Shown: piece by piece, positions 27,579-37,458 of the stretch
How the letters are laid out: the number at the start of each line of letters is the position of its first letter
Position numbering within the stretch: position 1 is the stretch's first letter
Assembly (NCBI GenBank): GCA_045613385.1
Contig: JAZLAW010000004.1
Location: 1 to 60,685 of the forward strand
Direction: 5' to 3'
Source: SIG565 sp045613385
GTDB taxonomy: Bacteria > Bacillota > Clostridia > Oscillospirales > Acutalibacteraceae
DNA: 60,685 nucleotides
The notes under the pieces: generated by a model
Seen by the model: the letters and a program-made list of their open reading frames with translations, nothing else
Told to the model about the DNA's origin: nothing
Databases searched by the model: none
Program-made: the position numbers and the translations under genes

Positions 27579-27602
27579 AGAGATATTTCGTCTAATCAAA
27601 AA

Positions 27603-28028
27603 TTAATTTGCGGCACCTGCTTTTGGACGCTTCGCACCGTACTTGGAGCGGCTCTGCATTCTCTTGGCAACACCCTGAGCATCAAGGGTACCTCTGATAA
27701 TGTGGTAACGCACACCAGGCAAGTCCTTAACACGTCCACCACGAATTAATACAACACTGTGTTCCTGCAAGTTGTGACCGATACCCGGAATGTAAGCAGA
27801 AACTTCAATACCGTTTGAAAGACGTACTCTGGCAATTTTACGGAGAGCCGAGTTAGGCTTTTTCGGTGTTGATGTTTTAACCGCAGTACACACGCCTCTC
27901 TTCTGTGGAGAATCATTGTCTGTAGGCAAACGCTTCATAGAGTTAAAACCCTTTAAAAGAGCCGGAGCCTTAGCTTTCTTCTCAACAGTTTCGCGACCGC
28001 TGCGAACTAACTGGTTAAAGGTTGGCAT
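27603..28028 (-). CDS. rpsL: 30S ribosomal protein S12
   Basis: Decoding-centre protein, 141 residues from ATG 28028 (MPTFNQLVR), with GAGGAGGTG upstream. TPKKPNSALRK and GGRVKDLPGVRYH show lysines at both classical streptomycin positions, the wild-type state. It is the first gene of the str operon and has its own strong promoter after rpoC. Confidence 0.98.
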   Translation of the reverse strand: MPTFNQLVRSGRETVEKKAKAPALLKGFNSMKRLPTDNDSPQKRGVCTAVKTSTPKKPNSALRKIARVRLSNGIEVSAYIPGIGHNLQEHSVVLIRGGRVKDLPGVRYHIIRGTLDAQGVAKRMQSRSKYGAKRPKAGAAN

Positions 28029-28083
28029 ATCGCACCTCCTCATTATAAAATTCGTGTTATGGCATAATTCCACACACTAATAT

Positions 28084-28112
28084 ATAATAACACCGATTTA
28101 TTGCATTGTCAA
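28084..28112 (-). promoter_or_regulatory. str operon promoter
   Basis: TTGACA (28107-28112), 17 nt, TATTAT (28084-28089) on the minus strand, giving a leader of about 50 nt before rpsL. Confidence 0.75.
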
Positions 28113-28132
28113 TAGCAAAAATCGGTGTTATT
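28086..28132 (-). terminator. rpoC-distal dyad overlapping the str promoter
   Basis: AATAACACCGATTT (28086-28099) pairs with AAATCGGTGTTATT (28119-28132), starting 7 nt after the rpoC stop. The following sequence on the minus strand is AT-rich without a clean T run, so termination is probably partial. The -35 of the str promoter lies in the loop. Confidence 0.55.
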
Positions 28133-28138
28133 TAAATA

Positions 28139-31100
28139 TTATTCAGTTATTTCGGCTGTTTCAGAAGAATTATCTTCAGCATAACTTGCGATATACTCAT
28201 TTTCAGTAATAATCTGATTTGAACGCATACCGGTACCTGCAGGTACGAGTTTACCAATGATAACATTTTCCTTAAGACCGAAGAGCGGGTCTACCTTACC
28301 CTTAATAGCGGCATCGGTAAGAACTCTTGTGGTTTCCTGGAAAGAAGCTGCAGACAAGAATGAGTCTGTTGCGAGAGAAGCCTTTGTAATACCGAGCAAT
28401 GTCGGTTTGAACTCTGCGGGAACAAGACCTTCTTCCCCTGCTTCAATACGAGCTTTGATTCCCTTATTAGCATTATCAATTTCAGCAAAGTTATATTTTG
28501 TGCCGAGAAGTAATGTTGTAGAGCCGGGATCGGTAACAACATACTTACTCATCATCTGGCGAACGATAACTTCAATATGCTTATCGTTGATATCAACACC
28601 TTGTGTGCGGTAAGCATTCTGAATTTCAGCAATGATATATGCCTGAACCGCTTCTGCACCCTGTGCTTCAAGTATATCCTGCGGATATTTAGCACCTGAG
28701 ATAAGTGAATCACCAGCTTTAACTTCATCACCATCGCTAACAAGCGGATTTATACCATAAGGAATGCCAACTTTTTCTTCCTGGAGAGTTTCTTTATTAT
28801 TTATAACAATAACCTTACTCTTCTTTTCTTCAGTTATACGAACTGTACCGTCAATCTTAGCGATAAGTCCGCAACGTTTCGGTCTACGTGCTTCGAAAAG
28901 TTCTTCAACACGCGGCAAACCTTGTGTGATATCTTCTGTACTTGCAATACCACCGGTGTGGAAGGTACGCATTGTAAGCTGAGTACCGGGTTCACCGATA
29001 GACTGAGCTGCCATAATACCAACCGCTTCACCTATTGTAACAGGTCTGCCTGTCGCAAGGTTAGCACCGTAACATTTTTTACATACGCCACGATGCGAAT
29101 GGCAGGTAAGAATTGAACGGATTGCGACACTTGTAGCACCAGAATTGATAATGGCTTTTGCATCATCTTCGGTCATCATCTTATCTTTGCTTACAATAAC
29201 TTCACCTGTAGATTCATCAACGTAATCATTGAGTAAGAATCTACCGATAAGACGCTCTTCCATTGTTTCGAGTGTATGGTTGCCATCTTTAATATCGGAT
29301 ACAGTAAGACCTGCTTCGGTACCGCAATCTTCATCACAAATGATAACATCCTGAGATACATCAACAAGTCGACGTGTAAGATAACCCGAGTCAGCAGTAC
29401 GAAGCGCCGTATCAGCCAGACCTTTACGGGCACCACGAGACGAAATAAAGTACTCAAGTACGTTAAGGCCTTCACGGTAGTTAGCACGAATCGGTACTTC
29501 AATAACTTTACCTGCGGTATTAGCGATAAGTCCACGCATACCGGCGAGCTGACGAATCTGGCTCATAGAACCACGGGCACCGGAGTCTGCCATCATAAAT
29601 ATGGGGTTAAACTCATCAAGGTTGCCCTTAAGTGCATCAGCAACATCTTCTGTTGCCTTGTTCCAGATTTTGATAACCAAGGAACTACGTTCTTCATCAC
29701 TGATAAGACCGCGCTTATATTTCTTTGTAACTGCATCTATCTGTTTTTCCGCTTCTGCGATGATATCCTTCTTCATTTCAGGAATAACCGCATCTATAAC
29801 AGCAACAGTAACTGCACCCTTTGTAGAATATTTAAAGCCTGTAGCCTTTACGTTATCAAGAACGATTGCTGATTCGCTTGTGCCGTGTTTAGCAATACAA
29901 CGGTCAATAATTTTACCAAGCTGTTTTTTACCAACCTTGTTCTGAATTATATCTTCACTTGATTCAACTAAATTCTTAGTTTCATCCGTTAATTTAAAGC
30001 ACCATTCAAGGTCAAGTTCGTGTTCTTTATCTGCACGGTTCACAAATCCTAAATCCTGTGGAATAGATTCGTTGAAAATAAGGAAGCCTACTGTACACCA
30101 TACAAGTTTGCTGTTTCCGTCTTTTTCAAAACGTACACGAATAGGTGCGTGTAAACCAACGACACCATCGTTATAAGCCATCAAAGCTTCATCTTTATTG
30201 CGGAACACTTTATTTACACCCGGCTCATCTGTCTTAACAAGTGTAAGATAGTAAGAACCGAGAACCATATCCTGTGTCGGTACAGCAACAGGCTTACCGT
30301 CAGATGGTTTTAACAGGTTGTTAGCGCAAAGCATCAAGAAGCGGGCTTCAGCCTGAGCCTCTGCAGAAAGCGGTACGTGAACTGCCATCTGGTCGCCGTC
30401 GAAGTCGGCGTTGTAAGCCGTACAAGCAAGTGGATGGAGTTTAAGCGCTTTACCTTCTACAAGTACAGGTTCAAATGCCTGGATACCAAGTCTGTGAAGT
30501 GTTGGCGCACGGTTAAGAAGAACAGGATGTTCCTTGATAACTGTTTCAAGTGCATCCCAGATTTCTGTGGAAGCTCGGTCAACCATCTTTCTTGCAGACT
30601 TAATATTTGTAGCGATTTTGGTCTCAACAAGGCGCTTCATAACGAAGGGCTTAAAGAGTTCCAATGCCATTTCCTTAGGCAAACCGCACTGGTACATCTT
30701 AAGTTCAGGACCAACAACGATAACCGAACGACCAGAATAGTCAACACGTTTACCAAGCAAATTCTGACGGAAACGACCCTGCTTACCTTTAAGCATATCG
30801 GAAAGAGATTTAAGGGCACGGTTATTCGGGCCTGTTACAGGTTTGCCGCGTCTGCCGTTGTCAATCAAAGCATCAACTGCTTCTTGTAACATTCTCTTTT
30901 CATTTCTTACGATAATATCAGGAGCGCCAAGTTCAAGAAGGCGCTTTAAACGGTTATTACGGTTAATAACACGACGGTACAAATCATTAAGGTCACTTGT
31001 CGCAAAGCGGCCGCCATCGAGCTGTACCATAGGACGTAAATCCGGCGGAATTACTGGGAGTACATCAAGTATCATCCATTCAGGACGGTTGCCGGAAGCA

Positions 31101-31747
31101 CGGAAAGCCTCAAGAACTTCCAAACGCTTGAAAATTCTTACGCGGCGCTGGCCGGCTGCGCTTTCAAGTTCTTCTCTAAGCTCATTGCAAAGCTTATCAA
31201 GGTCTATTTCGCAAAGCAATTCTTTGATTGCTTCAGCACCCATACCTGCTCTGAAGACATCTTCGTACTTTTCACGCATATCCTGGTACTGTTTTTCATT
31301 GAGAAGTTGCTTCTTTTCAAGCGGAGTTGTACCCGGGTCAATAACGATATACTGTGAAAAATAAAGTACTTGCTCAAGTGCTTTTGGAGATACATCCAAA
31401 ACCAATCCCATACGTGAAGGAATGGTTTTAAAATACCAGATGTGTGAAACAGGTGCTGCTAACTCGATTGTACCCATACGTTCACGACGCACCTTAGCAC
31501 GTGTTACTTCAACACCGCAGCGTTCACAAACCTTACCTTTATAACGAATACGTTTATATTTACCGCAATGACATTCCCAATCCTTTGTAGGTCCAAAAAT
31601 TCTTTCACAGAAAAGTCCGCCCGGTTCGGGTTTCAAGGTGCGGTAGTTGATTGTTTCGGGCTTTGTGATTTCGCCCTGAGACCAACTTCTGATTCTTTCA
31701 GGAGATGCTAAGCCAATTTTAATTGATTCAAATTCAATACCTTCCAT
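28139..31747 (-). CDS. rpoC: RNA polymerase beta' subunit
   Basis: Catalytic subunit, 1202 residues. The zinc ribbon CHCG...CERCG lies near residues 58-76, the magnesium site NADFDGDQMAVH near 450, the second zinc cluster (CDEDCGTEAGL, CHSHRGVCKKCYG) at about 810-890, and the trigger loop region ends in ASFQETTRVLTDA. There are no large insertions; the length is typical of Firmicutes. It starts 14 nt after rpoB. Confidence 0.99.
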   Translation of the reverse strand: MEGIEFESIKIGLASPERIRSWSQGEITKPETINYRTLKPEPGGLFCERIFGPTKDWECHCGKYKRIRYKGKVCERCGVEVTRAKVRRERMGTIELAAPVSHIWYFKTIPSRMGLVLDVSPKALEQVLYFSQYIVIDPGTTPLEKKQLLNEKQYQDMREKYEDVFRAGMGAEAIKELLCEIDLDKLCNELREELESAAGQRRVRIFKRLEVLEAFRASGNRPEWMILDVLPVIPPDLRPMVQLDGGRFATSDLNDLYRRVINRNNRLKRLLELGAPDIIVRNEKRMLQEAVDALIDNGRRGKPVTGPNNRALKSLSDMLKGKQGRFRQNLLGKRVDYSGRSVIVVGPELKMYQCGLPKEMALELFKPFVMKRLVETKIATNIKSARKMVDRASTEIWDALETVIKEHPVLLNRAPTLHRLGIQAFEPVLVEGKALKLHPLACTAYNADFDGDQMAVHVPLSAEAQAEARFLMLCANNLLKPSDGKPVAVPTQDMVLGSYYLTLVKTDEPGVNKVFRNKDEALMAYNDGVVGLHAPIRVRFEKDGNSKLVWCTVGFLIFNESIPQDLGFVNRADKEHELDLEWCFKLTDETKNLVESSEDIIQNKVGKKQLGKIIDRCIAKHGTSESAIVLDNVKATGFKYSTKGAVTVAVIDAVIPEMKKDIIAEAEKQIDAVTKKYKRGLISDEERSSLVIKIWNKATEDVADALKGNLDEFNPIFMMADSGARGSMSQIRQLAGMRGLIANTAGKVIEVPIRANYREGLNVLEYFISSRGARKGLADTALRTADSGYLTRRLVDVSQDVIICDEDCGTEAGLTVSDIKDGNHTLETMEERLIGRFLLNDYVDESTGEVIVSKDKMMTEDDAKAIINSGATSVAIRSILTCHSHRGVCKKCYGANLATGRPVTIGEAVGIMAAQSIGEPGTQLTMRTFHTGGIASTEDITQGLPRVEELFEARRPKRCGLIAKIDGTVRITEEKKSKVIVINNKETLQEEKVGIPYGINPLVSDGDEVKAGDSLISGAKYPQDILEAQGAEAVQAYIIAEIQNAYRTQGVDINDKHIEVIVRQMMSKYVVTDPGSTTLLLGTKYNFAEIDNANKGIKARIEAGEEGLVPAEFKPTLLGITKASLATDSFLSAASFQETTRVLTDAAIKGKVDPLFGLKENVIIGKLVPAGTGMRSNQIITENEYIASYAEDNSSETAEITE

Positions 31748-31761
31748 TTGCCTTATCCTCC

Positions 31762-34700
31762 TTAATAATTTTCTTCATCGGCCAAATTATCGTCAGCCGT
31801 TTGGTCAACGATATACTCGCCTGTCTCATCCTGTAAGCCAAAGCCTTCAAGAGTATCAATAGCTTTTTCTTCGTTGAACTCAGGCTCATAATCGGCGGGA
31901 ACAAGACCTAAATCATCATCTTCTTCGAAGCTCTGTTTCAAGTCTATTTCTTCATTTTCACTGTCAAGCACCTTAATGTCAAGACCTAAAGACTGTAATT
32001 CCTTAATAAGAACCTTAAATGATTCGGGAACACCTGCTTTAGGAACGTTAAGTCCCTTAACAATAGATTCATATGTCTTAACACGTCCGACAACATCATC
32101 CGATTTAACGGTGAGTATTTCTTGCAGTGTATAAGCCGCGCCATATGCTTCAAGTGCCCAAACTTCCATTTCACCGAAACGCTGACCGCCGAACTGTGCT
32201 TTACCACCGAGCGGCTGCTGGGTTACGAGTGAGTAAGGTCCTGTCGAACGCGCGTGAATCTTATCATCAACCAAGTGATGCAGTTTAAGATAGTACATAT
32301 AACCAACTGTTACGCGGTTATCGAACGGTTCGCCTGTACGGCCATCGTAAAGCTGAACTTTACCATCTTCCGGCATTCCTGCCATCTTAAAGCATTCGCG
32401 GATATCTGATTCATGAGCACCATCAAATACAGGTGTGCAAATCTTCCAGCCGAGCGCTTTTGCGGCATAGCCTAAGTGTACTTCAAGTACCTGACCGATA
32501 TTCATACGGGAAGGTACGCCAAGCGGATTGAGTACGATATCAAGCGGTGTACCATCCGGTAAGAACGGCATATCTTCACTTGGAAGTATGCGGGAAACAA
32601 CACCCTTATTGCCGTGACGACCGGCCATCTTATCACCGACAGAAATCTTACGTTTTTGAGCAATATAGCAACGTACAACAAGGTTGACACCCGGGCTTAA
32701 TTCCGAAGCGTTTTCACGCGAGAACACCTTAACATCAACGATTGTACCATATTCACCGTGCGGAACACGAAGTGAAGTATCTCTTACTTCCCTTGCCTTT
32801 TCACCGAAGATAGCACGTAAAAGTCTTTCTTCTGCGGTAAGTTCGGTTTCACCCTTAGGTGTTACCTTACCTACAAGGATATCACCGGCTGTGACTTCGG
32901 CACCTATACGGATAATACCACGTTCATCCAAATCTTTGAGCGCATCTTCGCCAACGTTTGGTATGTCGCGTGTGATTTCTTCAGGTCCGAGTTTTGTATC
33001 TCTTGCTTCGATTTCATATTCTTCAATATGAATAGAAGTATACATATCTTCTCTGACTAACTTTTCGTTAATCAAGACAGCATCTTCGTAGTTATAGCCT
33101 TCCCAAGTCATAAAGCCGATAAGAGCATTGCGACCGAGACTGATTTCACCATTATCTGTAGCAGGACCATCGGCAATAACTTCACCTTTTGCAACCTTCT
33201 GACCTACCGACACTATCGGTTTCTGGTTTATACAGGTTCCGTGGTTAGAACGAAGGAACTTGATGAGTTTATATTCATCGGTTTCACCATCAGTGTTCTT
33301 AACCTTTATAACATCTGCCGATACTGCGGTTACTGTACCTGCATTTTTAGCCAGAACAACAACGCCAGAGTCAACAGCAGCTTTATATTCCATACCTGTA
33401 GCTACTATCGGGCTTTCGGTAACGAGAAGCGGAACAGCCTGCTTCTGCATGTTTGAACCCATAAGCGCACGGTTGGTATCATCGTTTTCAAGGAACGGTA
33501 TCATGGCTGTAGCAACCGAAACTACCATCTTCGGTGATACATCCATAAGGTCAATTTCCGAGCCGTCTGTTTCAAGGAAGCGATCCTTAAAACGAGCATT
33601 AACCTTTTTGTTCACAAAATGGCCTTGCTCATCAAGCGGTTCGTTAGCCTGTGCTACAACGAACTCATCTTCTTCATCTGCAGTTATATAGATAACCTCA
33701 TCAAGAACGCAACCTGTTGCCTTATCAACCTTACGGAAAGGAGTTTCAATAAATCCGTACTCATTAATTCTTGCAAATGTTGCCAAGTAAGAAATAAGAC
33801 CAATGTTAGGACCTTCAGGAGTTTCAATCGGACACATACGACCATAATGTGTATAGTGAACGTCTCGAACTTCGAAAGATGCACGGTCTCTCGACAAACC
33901 ACCAGGGCCCAAAGCAGACAAACGACGTTTGTGAGTAAGCTCTGACAACGGATTAGTCTGGTCCATAAACTGTGAAAGCGGAGAAGAACCGAAAAATTCC
34001 TTGATGGCAGCAGTTATAGGTCTGATATTAACGAGCGACTGAGGAGTAACAGAGTCAATATCCTGAGCCTGTAATGTCATTTTTTCGCGAACAACACGTT
34101 CCATACGGGTAAAACCAATACGGAACTGATTCTGTAAAAGTTCCCCTACAGAACGGATACGACGGTTTCCTAAGTGGTCGATATCATCAACGTTTCCGAT
34201 ACCATAAGAAAGACCGAAGAAATAATTGATTGTTGCAAAAATATCATCTATCACAATGTGTTTAGGAATAAGCATATCTACCGAAGCTGCTATTGCTTCA
34301 CGGATATCTTCTTCACTCTCGTTGTTTTCGAGTATTTCCTTCAATACATTGAACGAAACATTTTCGTTTATACCAAGGTCTGTAACATCAAAGTCAATAA
34401 AGTCCTTAATATCAACCATGCCGTTAGTAAGAACTTTAATCTCACGTTTATTGCCTTCCGCATCTACTACATTAATATATGCTTCGCTGACACCCTTTTT
34501 CTGCATTTCCTGAGCCTGAGCCTTTGTGAGTGTCTGTCCTTCTTCAGCAAGGATTTCACCTGTCATAGGGTCAGCTACAGGGCGTGACAAGGTTTTACCT
34601 GTCAGTCTTGCAGCAAGAGCTAACTTTTTATTGTATTTATAACGGCCCACACGGGATAAATCATATCTGTGGGCATCAAAAAAGAGTTGTGCCAAGTAAT

Positions 34701-35472
34701 TACGGGAGCCTTCAACTGTTGCAGGTTCGCCGGGGCGCAATTTCTTATATACTTCAATAAGTGCATCGTCGGTATTTGTGGTAATATCCTTATCGAATGT
34801 AGCACTAAGCTTTTCGTCATCACCCAAAAGTGCGCGAATTTCTTCATTCGAATTAATACCTAAAGCACGAACGAATGTTGTAATCGGTAATTTACGGTTT
34901 TTATCGATTCTTACATACACAACATCATTCATATCTGTTTCATATTCAAGCCACGCACCGCGATTCGGGATAATGGTAGAATTGAAAAGATTTTTACCGG
35001 TTTTTTCATCGGCCTTAACACCGTAATAAACACCTGGAGAACGAACGAGCTGTGAAACAATAGCACGTTCCGCACCGTTGATAACAAAGGTACCAGATTC
35101 TGTCATAAGCGGGAAATCGCCCATAAACACTTCGCTTTCCTTTATTTCACCGGTCTCATTATTTAAAAGACGGGCGGTTACGCGAAGCGCCACAGAATAT
35201 GTCGTGTCACGTGCCTTACATTCGGTTATACTGTACTTCGGTGTAGTTTCAAAACGATAATCGATAAAATCTAACACCAAGTTACCGGTATAGTCGGTAA
35301 TAGAAGACATTTCCTGGAAAACTTCCTTAAGGCCTTCTTCGACAAACCATTTGTATGAATCTTTCTGAATTTCAATGAGATTGGGCATATCAATTACTTC
35401 ATTGATTTTCGAAAAACTCATACGAGTGTTTTTACCCAGCTGGACAGGCTTTACCATTGCTGTAGACTCCAT
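31762..35472 (-). CDS. rpoB: RNA polymerase beta subunit
   Basis: 1236 residues. The rifampicin region FGSSPLSQFMDQTNPLSE and LTHKRRLSALGPGGL is wild type at the commonly mutated positions. GRHGNKGVVSR and the C-terminal GGKAQFGGQRFGEMEVWALEAYGA clamp region are present. The tail is unusually acidic (about the last 60 residues). The start is uncertain: ATG 35472 has AGGAGTG 12 nt away, while ATG 35457 (MVKPVQLGK) has GGAG 9 nt away and aligns better with homologous starts. rplJ-rplL are not upstream; the operon begins here with its own consensus promoter. Confidence 0.98.
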   Translation of the reverse strand: MESTAMVKPVQLGKNTRMSFSKINEVIDMPNLIEIQKDSYKWFVEEGLKEVFQEMSSITDYTGNLVLDFIDYRFETTPKYSITECKARDTTYSVALRVTARLLNNETGEIKESEVFMGDFPLMTESGTFVINGAERAIVSQLVRSPGVYYGVKADEKTGKNLFNSTIIPNRGAWLEYETDMNDVVYVRIDKNRKLPITTFVRALGINSNEEIRALLGDDEKLSATFDKDITTNTDDALIEVYKKLRPGEPATVEGSRNYLAQLFFDAHRYDLSRVGRYKYNKKLALAARLTGKTLSRPVADPMTGEILAEEGQTLTKAQAQEMQKKGVSEAYINVVDAEGNKREIKVLTNGMVDIKDFIDFDVTDLGINENVSFNVLKEILENNESEEDIREAIAASVDMLIPKHIVIDDIFATINYFFGLSYGIGNVDDIDHLGNRRIRSVGELLQNQFRIGFTRMERVVREKMTLQAQDIDSVTPQSLVNIRPITAAIKEFFGSSPLSQFMDQTNPLSELTHKRRLSALGPGGLSRDRASFEVRDVHYTHYGRMCPIETPEGPNIGLISYLATFARINEYGFIETPFRKVDKATGCVLDEVIYITADEEDEFVVAQANEPLDEQGHFVNKKVNARFKDRFLETDGSEIDLMDVSPKMVVSVATAMIPFLENDDTNRALMGSNMQKQAVPLLVTESPIVATGMEYKAAVDSGVVVLAKNAGTVTAVSADVIKVKNTDGETDEYKLIKFLRSNHGTCINQKPIVSVGQKVAKGEVIADGPATDNGEISLGRNALIGFMTWEGYNYEDAVLINEKLVREDMYTSIHIEEYEIEARDTKLGPEEITRDIPNVGEDALKDLDERGIIRIGAEVTAGDILVGKVTPKGETELTAEERLLRAIFGEKAREVRDTSLRVPHGEYGTIVDVKVFSRENASELSPGVNLVVRCYIAQKRKISVGDKMAGRHGNKGVVSRILPSEDMPFLPDGTPLDIVLNPLGVPSRMNIGQVLEVHLGYAAKALGWKICTPVFDGAHESDIRECFKMAGMPEDGKVQLYDGRTGEPFDNRVTVGYMYYLKLHHLVDDKIHARSTGPYSLVTQQPLGGKAQFGGQRFGEMEVWALEAYGAAYTLQEILTVKSDDVVGRVKTYESIVKGLNVPKAGVPESFKVLIKELQSLGLDIKVLDSENEEIDLKQSFEEDDDLGLVPADYEPEFNEEKAIDTLEGFGLQDETGEYIVDQTADDNLADEENY

Positions 35473-35621
35473 AGGTCAACATTCACTCCTCTTAAATTTA
35501 TACAGGTTTTTTGTCCCTGCATTTAGATACTAAAATTTGATGAGAATTAATATGAAAATTATCCATTTTTGCGAAAAAAGCACAAAATAACCGCATATTA
35601 ACCCAGTATCAGTAATTTAGT

Positions 35622-35650
35622 ATTATATTCCAACTTTTGCAAATAGTCAA
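35622..35650 (-). promoter_or_regulatory. rpoBC promoter
   Basis: TTGACT (35645-35650), 17 nt, TATAAT (35622-35627) on the minus strand. The predicted leader is about 140 nt, long enough to carry a control element, but I see no strong hairpin in it. Confidence 0.75.
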
Positions 35651-35713
35651 GCCCTTTTTGACATTTTTTATGAAAAAATTTAATAAATATATTATTTATA
35701 GATAAAAAGCTGA

Positions 35714-35744
35714 AAAACCGACACTCTTTTCGAGTGTCGGTTTT
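35714..35744 (-). terminator. terminator of the prmA-PPTase unit
   Basis: AAAACCGACACTC / GAGTGTCGGTTTT stem with a 5-nt loop directly after the phosphopantetheinyl transferase stop, flanked by A and T runs. Confidence 0.88.
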
Positions 35745-35745
35745 A

Positions 35746-36324
35746 TCATTTTAGTTCACAAACAGATAGCACTAAATCATTTTTTTCGATGCTGAAAAAT
35801 TCTGCACCAACAATATTGGCATAAATTTTATCATTCCGGAATTCAAAATTAAAATTTTTAGCATACGCTATCCCTGTGCCCTGTGCTTTTATTGCCGCTT
35901 CCTTTAGCGTCCAGATTTTAGTAAAGTTGATGTCGTTTTCTTCTACAAACTCTCTTTCAGTTTCACTGAACACTTTTTGAGCTACAGATGAAGAATATTT
36001 TCTTATACATTCAATATCTATTCCTATAGGAAAAAGTGAAAAAGCAACGGCCACATTCCCCTTAGAATGAGAAATACTGAAATTCACTTTTTCATCCCGC
36101 AGATACGGTTTCCCGTTTTTTGTTCTTAAAATCTCATAGTTTTTAATTCCAAAGAATTCATCCAGTCCCTTTTTTAACAAATATAAGGATAACAAGCTTT
36201 CTTTTTTGTTCTCTGTTTTTTTCTTGTTTTGTATTTGTGTTTGAGAACCCAAATCAAGACCGTTGAAAATTTCAACAAAGAACCCTTCAGAATATTCATT
36301 TATGTTATCTATCAGATATTTCAT
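35746..36324 (-). CDS. 4'-phosphopantetheinyl transferase, Sfp type
   Basis: Transfers the phosphopantetheine arm of CoA to carrier proteins. The 192 residues show the family motifs FSISHSKGNVAVAF, IGIDIECIRK (Mg-binding Asp/Glu) and WTLKEAAIKAQG. The protein is shorter than classical Sfp (about 220), as is common in Clostridia. Its ATG overlaps the stop of the upstream lipoprotein gene (TAATG), so the two are translationally coupled. Whether it serves the fatty acid ACP or a secondary-metabolite carrier is not evident; no polyketide or peptide synthetase gene is in the window. Confidence 0.88.
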   Translation of the reverse strand: MKYLIDNINEYSEGFFVEIFNGLDLGSQTQIQNKKKTENKKESLLSLYLLKKGLDEFFGIKNYEILRTKNGKPYLRDEKVNFSISHSKGNVAVAFSLFPIGIDIECIRKYSSSVAQKVFSETEREFVEENDINFTKIWTLKEAAIKAQGTGIAYAKNFNFEFRNDKIYANIVGAEFFSIEKNDLVLSVCELK

Positions 36325-37442
36325 TATTTAATTTCGGCATTTGCAGCCAAGTGTTTAAGTACGACATCTGTTATCATTAATGTTTCCAACTGCCACGGCT
36401 CATAATTCGCCTTAACATCTTCTACAGTGAATTTTTGAGTGCTGTTCGAGTTTTCGGCAGCGATTTCAGCTAAAAAGGCATTATATTCTTCTTCGGTGTA
36501 CGAAAGCTTTGCATCATCAAAAATAGCATAGAATATTGTTTCATTTTTAAGTGTATTCTGGAACTGAGCTTTTATATTTTCTGCAGTTGTTCCGTACATA
36601 TAATAAATCATTGTATTGGCATCAATTTCTGTTTGATACTGAGCATTATATGCGGTGGCTTCCTGTTGTGCAGATGTATATATATCATTATACATCTTAT
36701 CATATTTTGCCTTTTCTGCTTCCGGATAAGATTTAACTGCAAAATCTTTTGCATTTATTATCGTATAGTTGATGGTCTGCTCTATTGCCATATTTTCAAG
36801 GTTTTTGATTAACTTTTCGGCGTTTTCGAGGCCTAATTTTTTAGCAGTTTCATCATTCTTTTCTGGTAAAACCTGAATAGAATTTACCTTTACTGTGAAC
36901 TCTACGGGTTTTCCTTTGAGATTGAAACCGTTTTTCTGGTCTTTATCATCCTTGAAATATGCAGTCTGGTCATAATCATCGGGGAACTTGATGTTTATAA
37001 CTTTTTCCTTTCCTATCGTGGCACCTATCAAAGCATCTTCAAAACCTGCAATAAATGCGCCAGAGCCTAATGTTAATGCCATTTCTTCTTCACTTGTACC
37101 GCCTTGGAATTCTTTACCGTCAATACGGCCTACATATTCTATCATCGCGGTATCTTCTTTTTTAAGTACGCCTTCTTTTACGTAGTTATAAGCATTTGCC
37201 ATAGCTACAAGATTTGTATAGTATCCATCATAATAATCTGTATAAGTTTCTGAAGTCTTATCTACAGTAACACCCATATACTTGCCGAGAGTCACATAAT
37301 CGGCCATATTATAGTTGTATCCGTTTCTCTCCCCGTTTTTACCGCCGGCGGTTGCAGGGTCAATATTCTTTTCTTCCTTTTTACAACCTATAAAGCTCAG
37401 TGCCATTACGGTTACCATTAATAACGCTATAATCCTTTTCAT
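36324..37442 (-). CDS. trigger-factor-like FKBP lipoprotein
   Basis: A 372-residue secreted foldase candidate. The signal peptide ends in the lipobox LSFIGC (Cys20), so it is lipid-anchored on the outer face of the membrane. An FKBP-type prolyl isomerase domain occupies about residues 100-190 (MIEYVGRIDGKEFQGG, FIAGFEDALIGATIGKE), followed by a long helical region like the trigger factor C-terminal chaperone domain (about 195-365). It lacks the N-terminal ribosome-binding domain of cytoplasmic trigger factor, as expected for an exported form. It resembles PrsA in role but not in domain type. It is co-transcribed with prmA-prfB upstream. Confidence 0.82.
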   Translation of the reverse strand: MKRIIALLMVTVMALSFIGCKKEEKNIDPATAGGKNGERNGYNYNMADYVTLGKYMGVTVDKTSETYTDYYDGYYTNLVAMANAYNYVKEGVLKKEDTAMIEYVGRIDGKEFQGGTSEEEMALTLGSGAFIAGFEDALIGATIGKEKVINIKFPDDYDQTAYFKDDKDQKNGFNLKGKPVEFTVKVNSIQVLPEKNDETAKKLGLENAEKLIKNLENMAIEQTINYTIINAKDFAVKSYPEAEKAKYDKMYNDIYTSAQQEATAYNAQYQTEIDANTMIYYMYGTTAENIKAQFQNTLKNETIFYAIFDDAKLSYTEEEYNAFLAEIAAENSNSTQKFTVEDVKANYEPWQLETLMITDVVLKHLAANAEIK

Positions 37443-37458
37443 AATATTCTCCTTAAAT

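Noticed and set aside
30377..30889. 170-codon plus-strand frame inside rpoC
   Set aside because: Shadow of the strongly biased rpoC codons. No ribosome site, promoter or recognisable domain. The same holds for the plus-strand frames inside rpoB, fusA and clpC.
31762..35472. Antibiotic-resistance signatures in rpoB, rpsL or murA
   Set aside because: The rifampicin region, both S12 lysines and the MurA catalytic Cys are in the susceptible, wild-type form.
35473..35621. Ribosomal-protein-type autoregulatory leader before rpoB
   Set aside because: The leader is about 140 nt long but I find no convincing stem, and rplJ-rplL, the usual source of such control, are not upstream.
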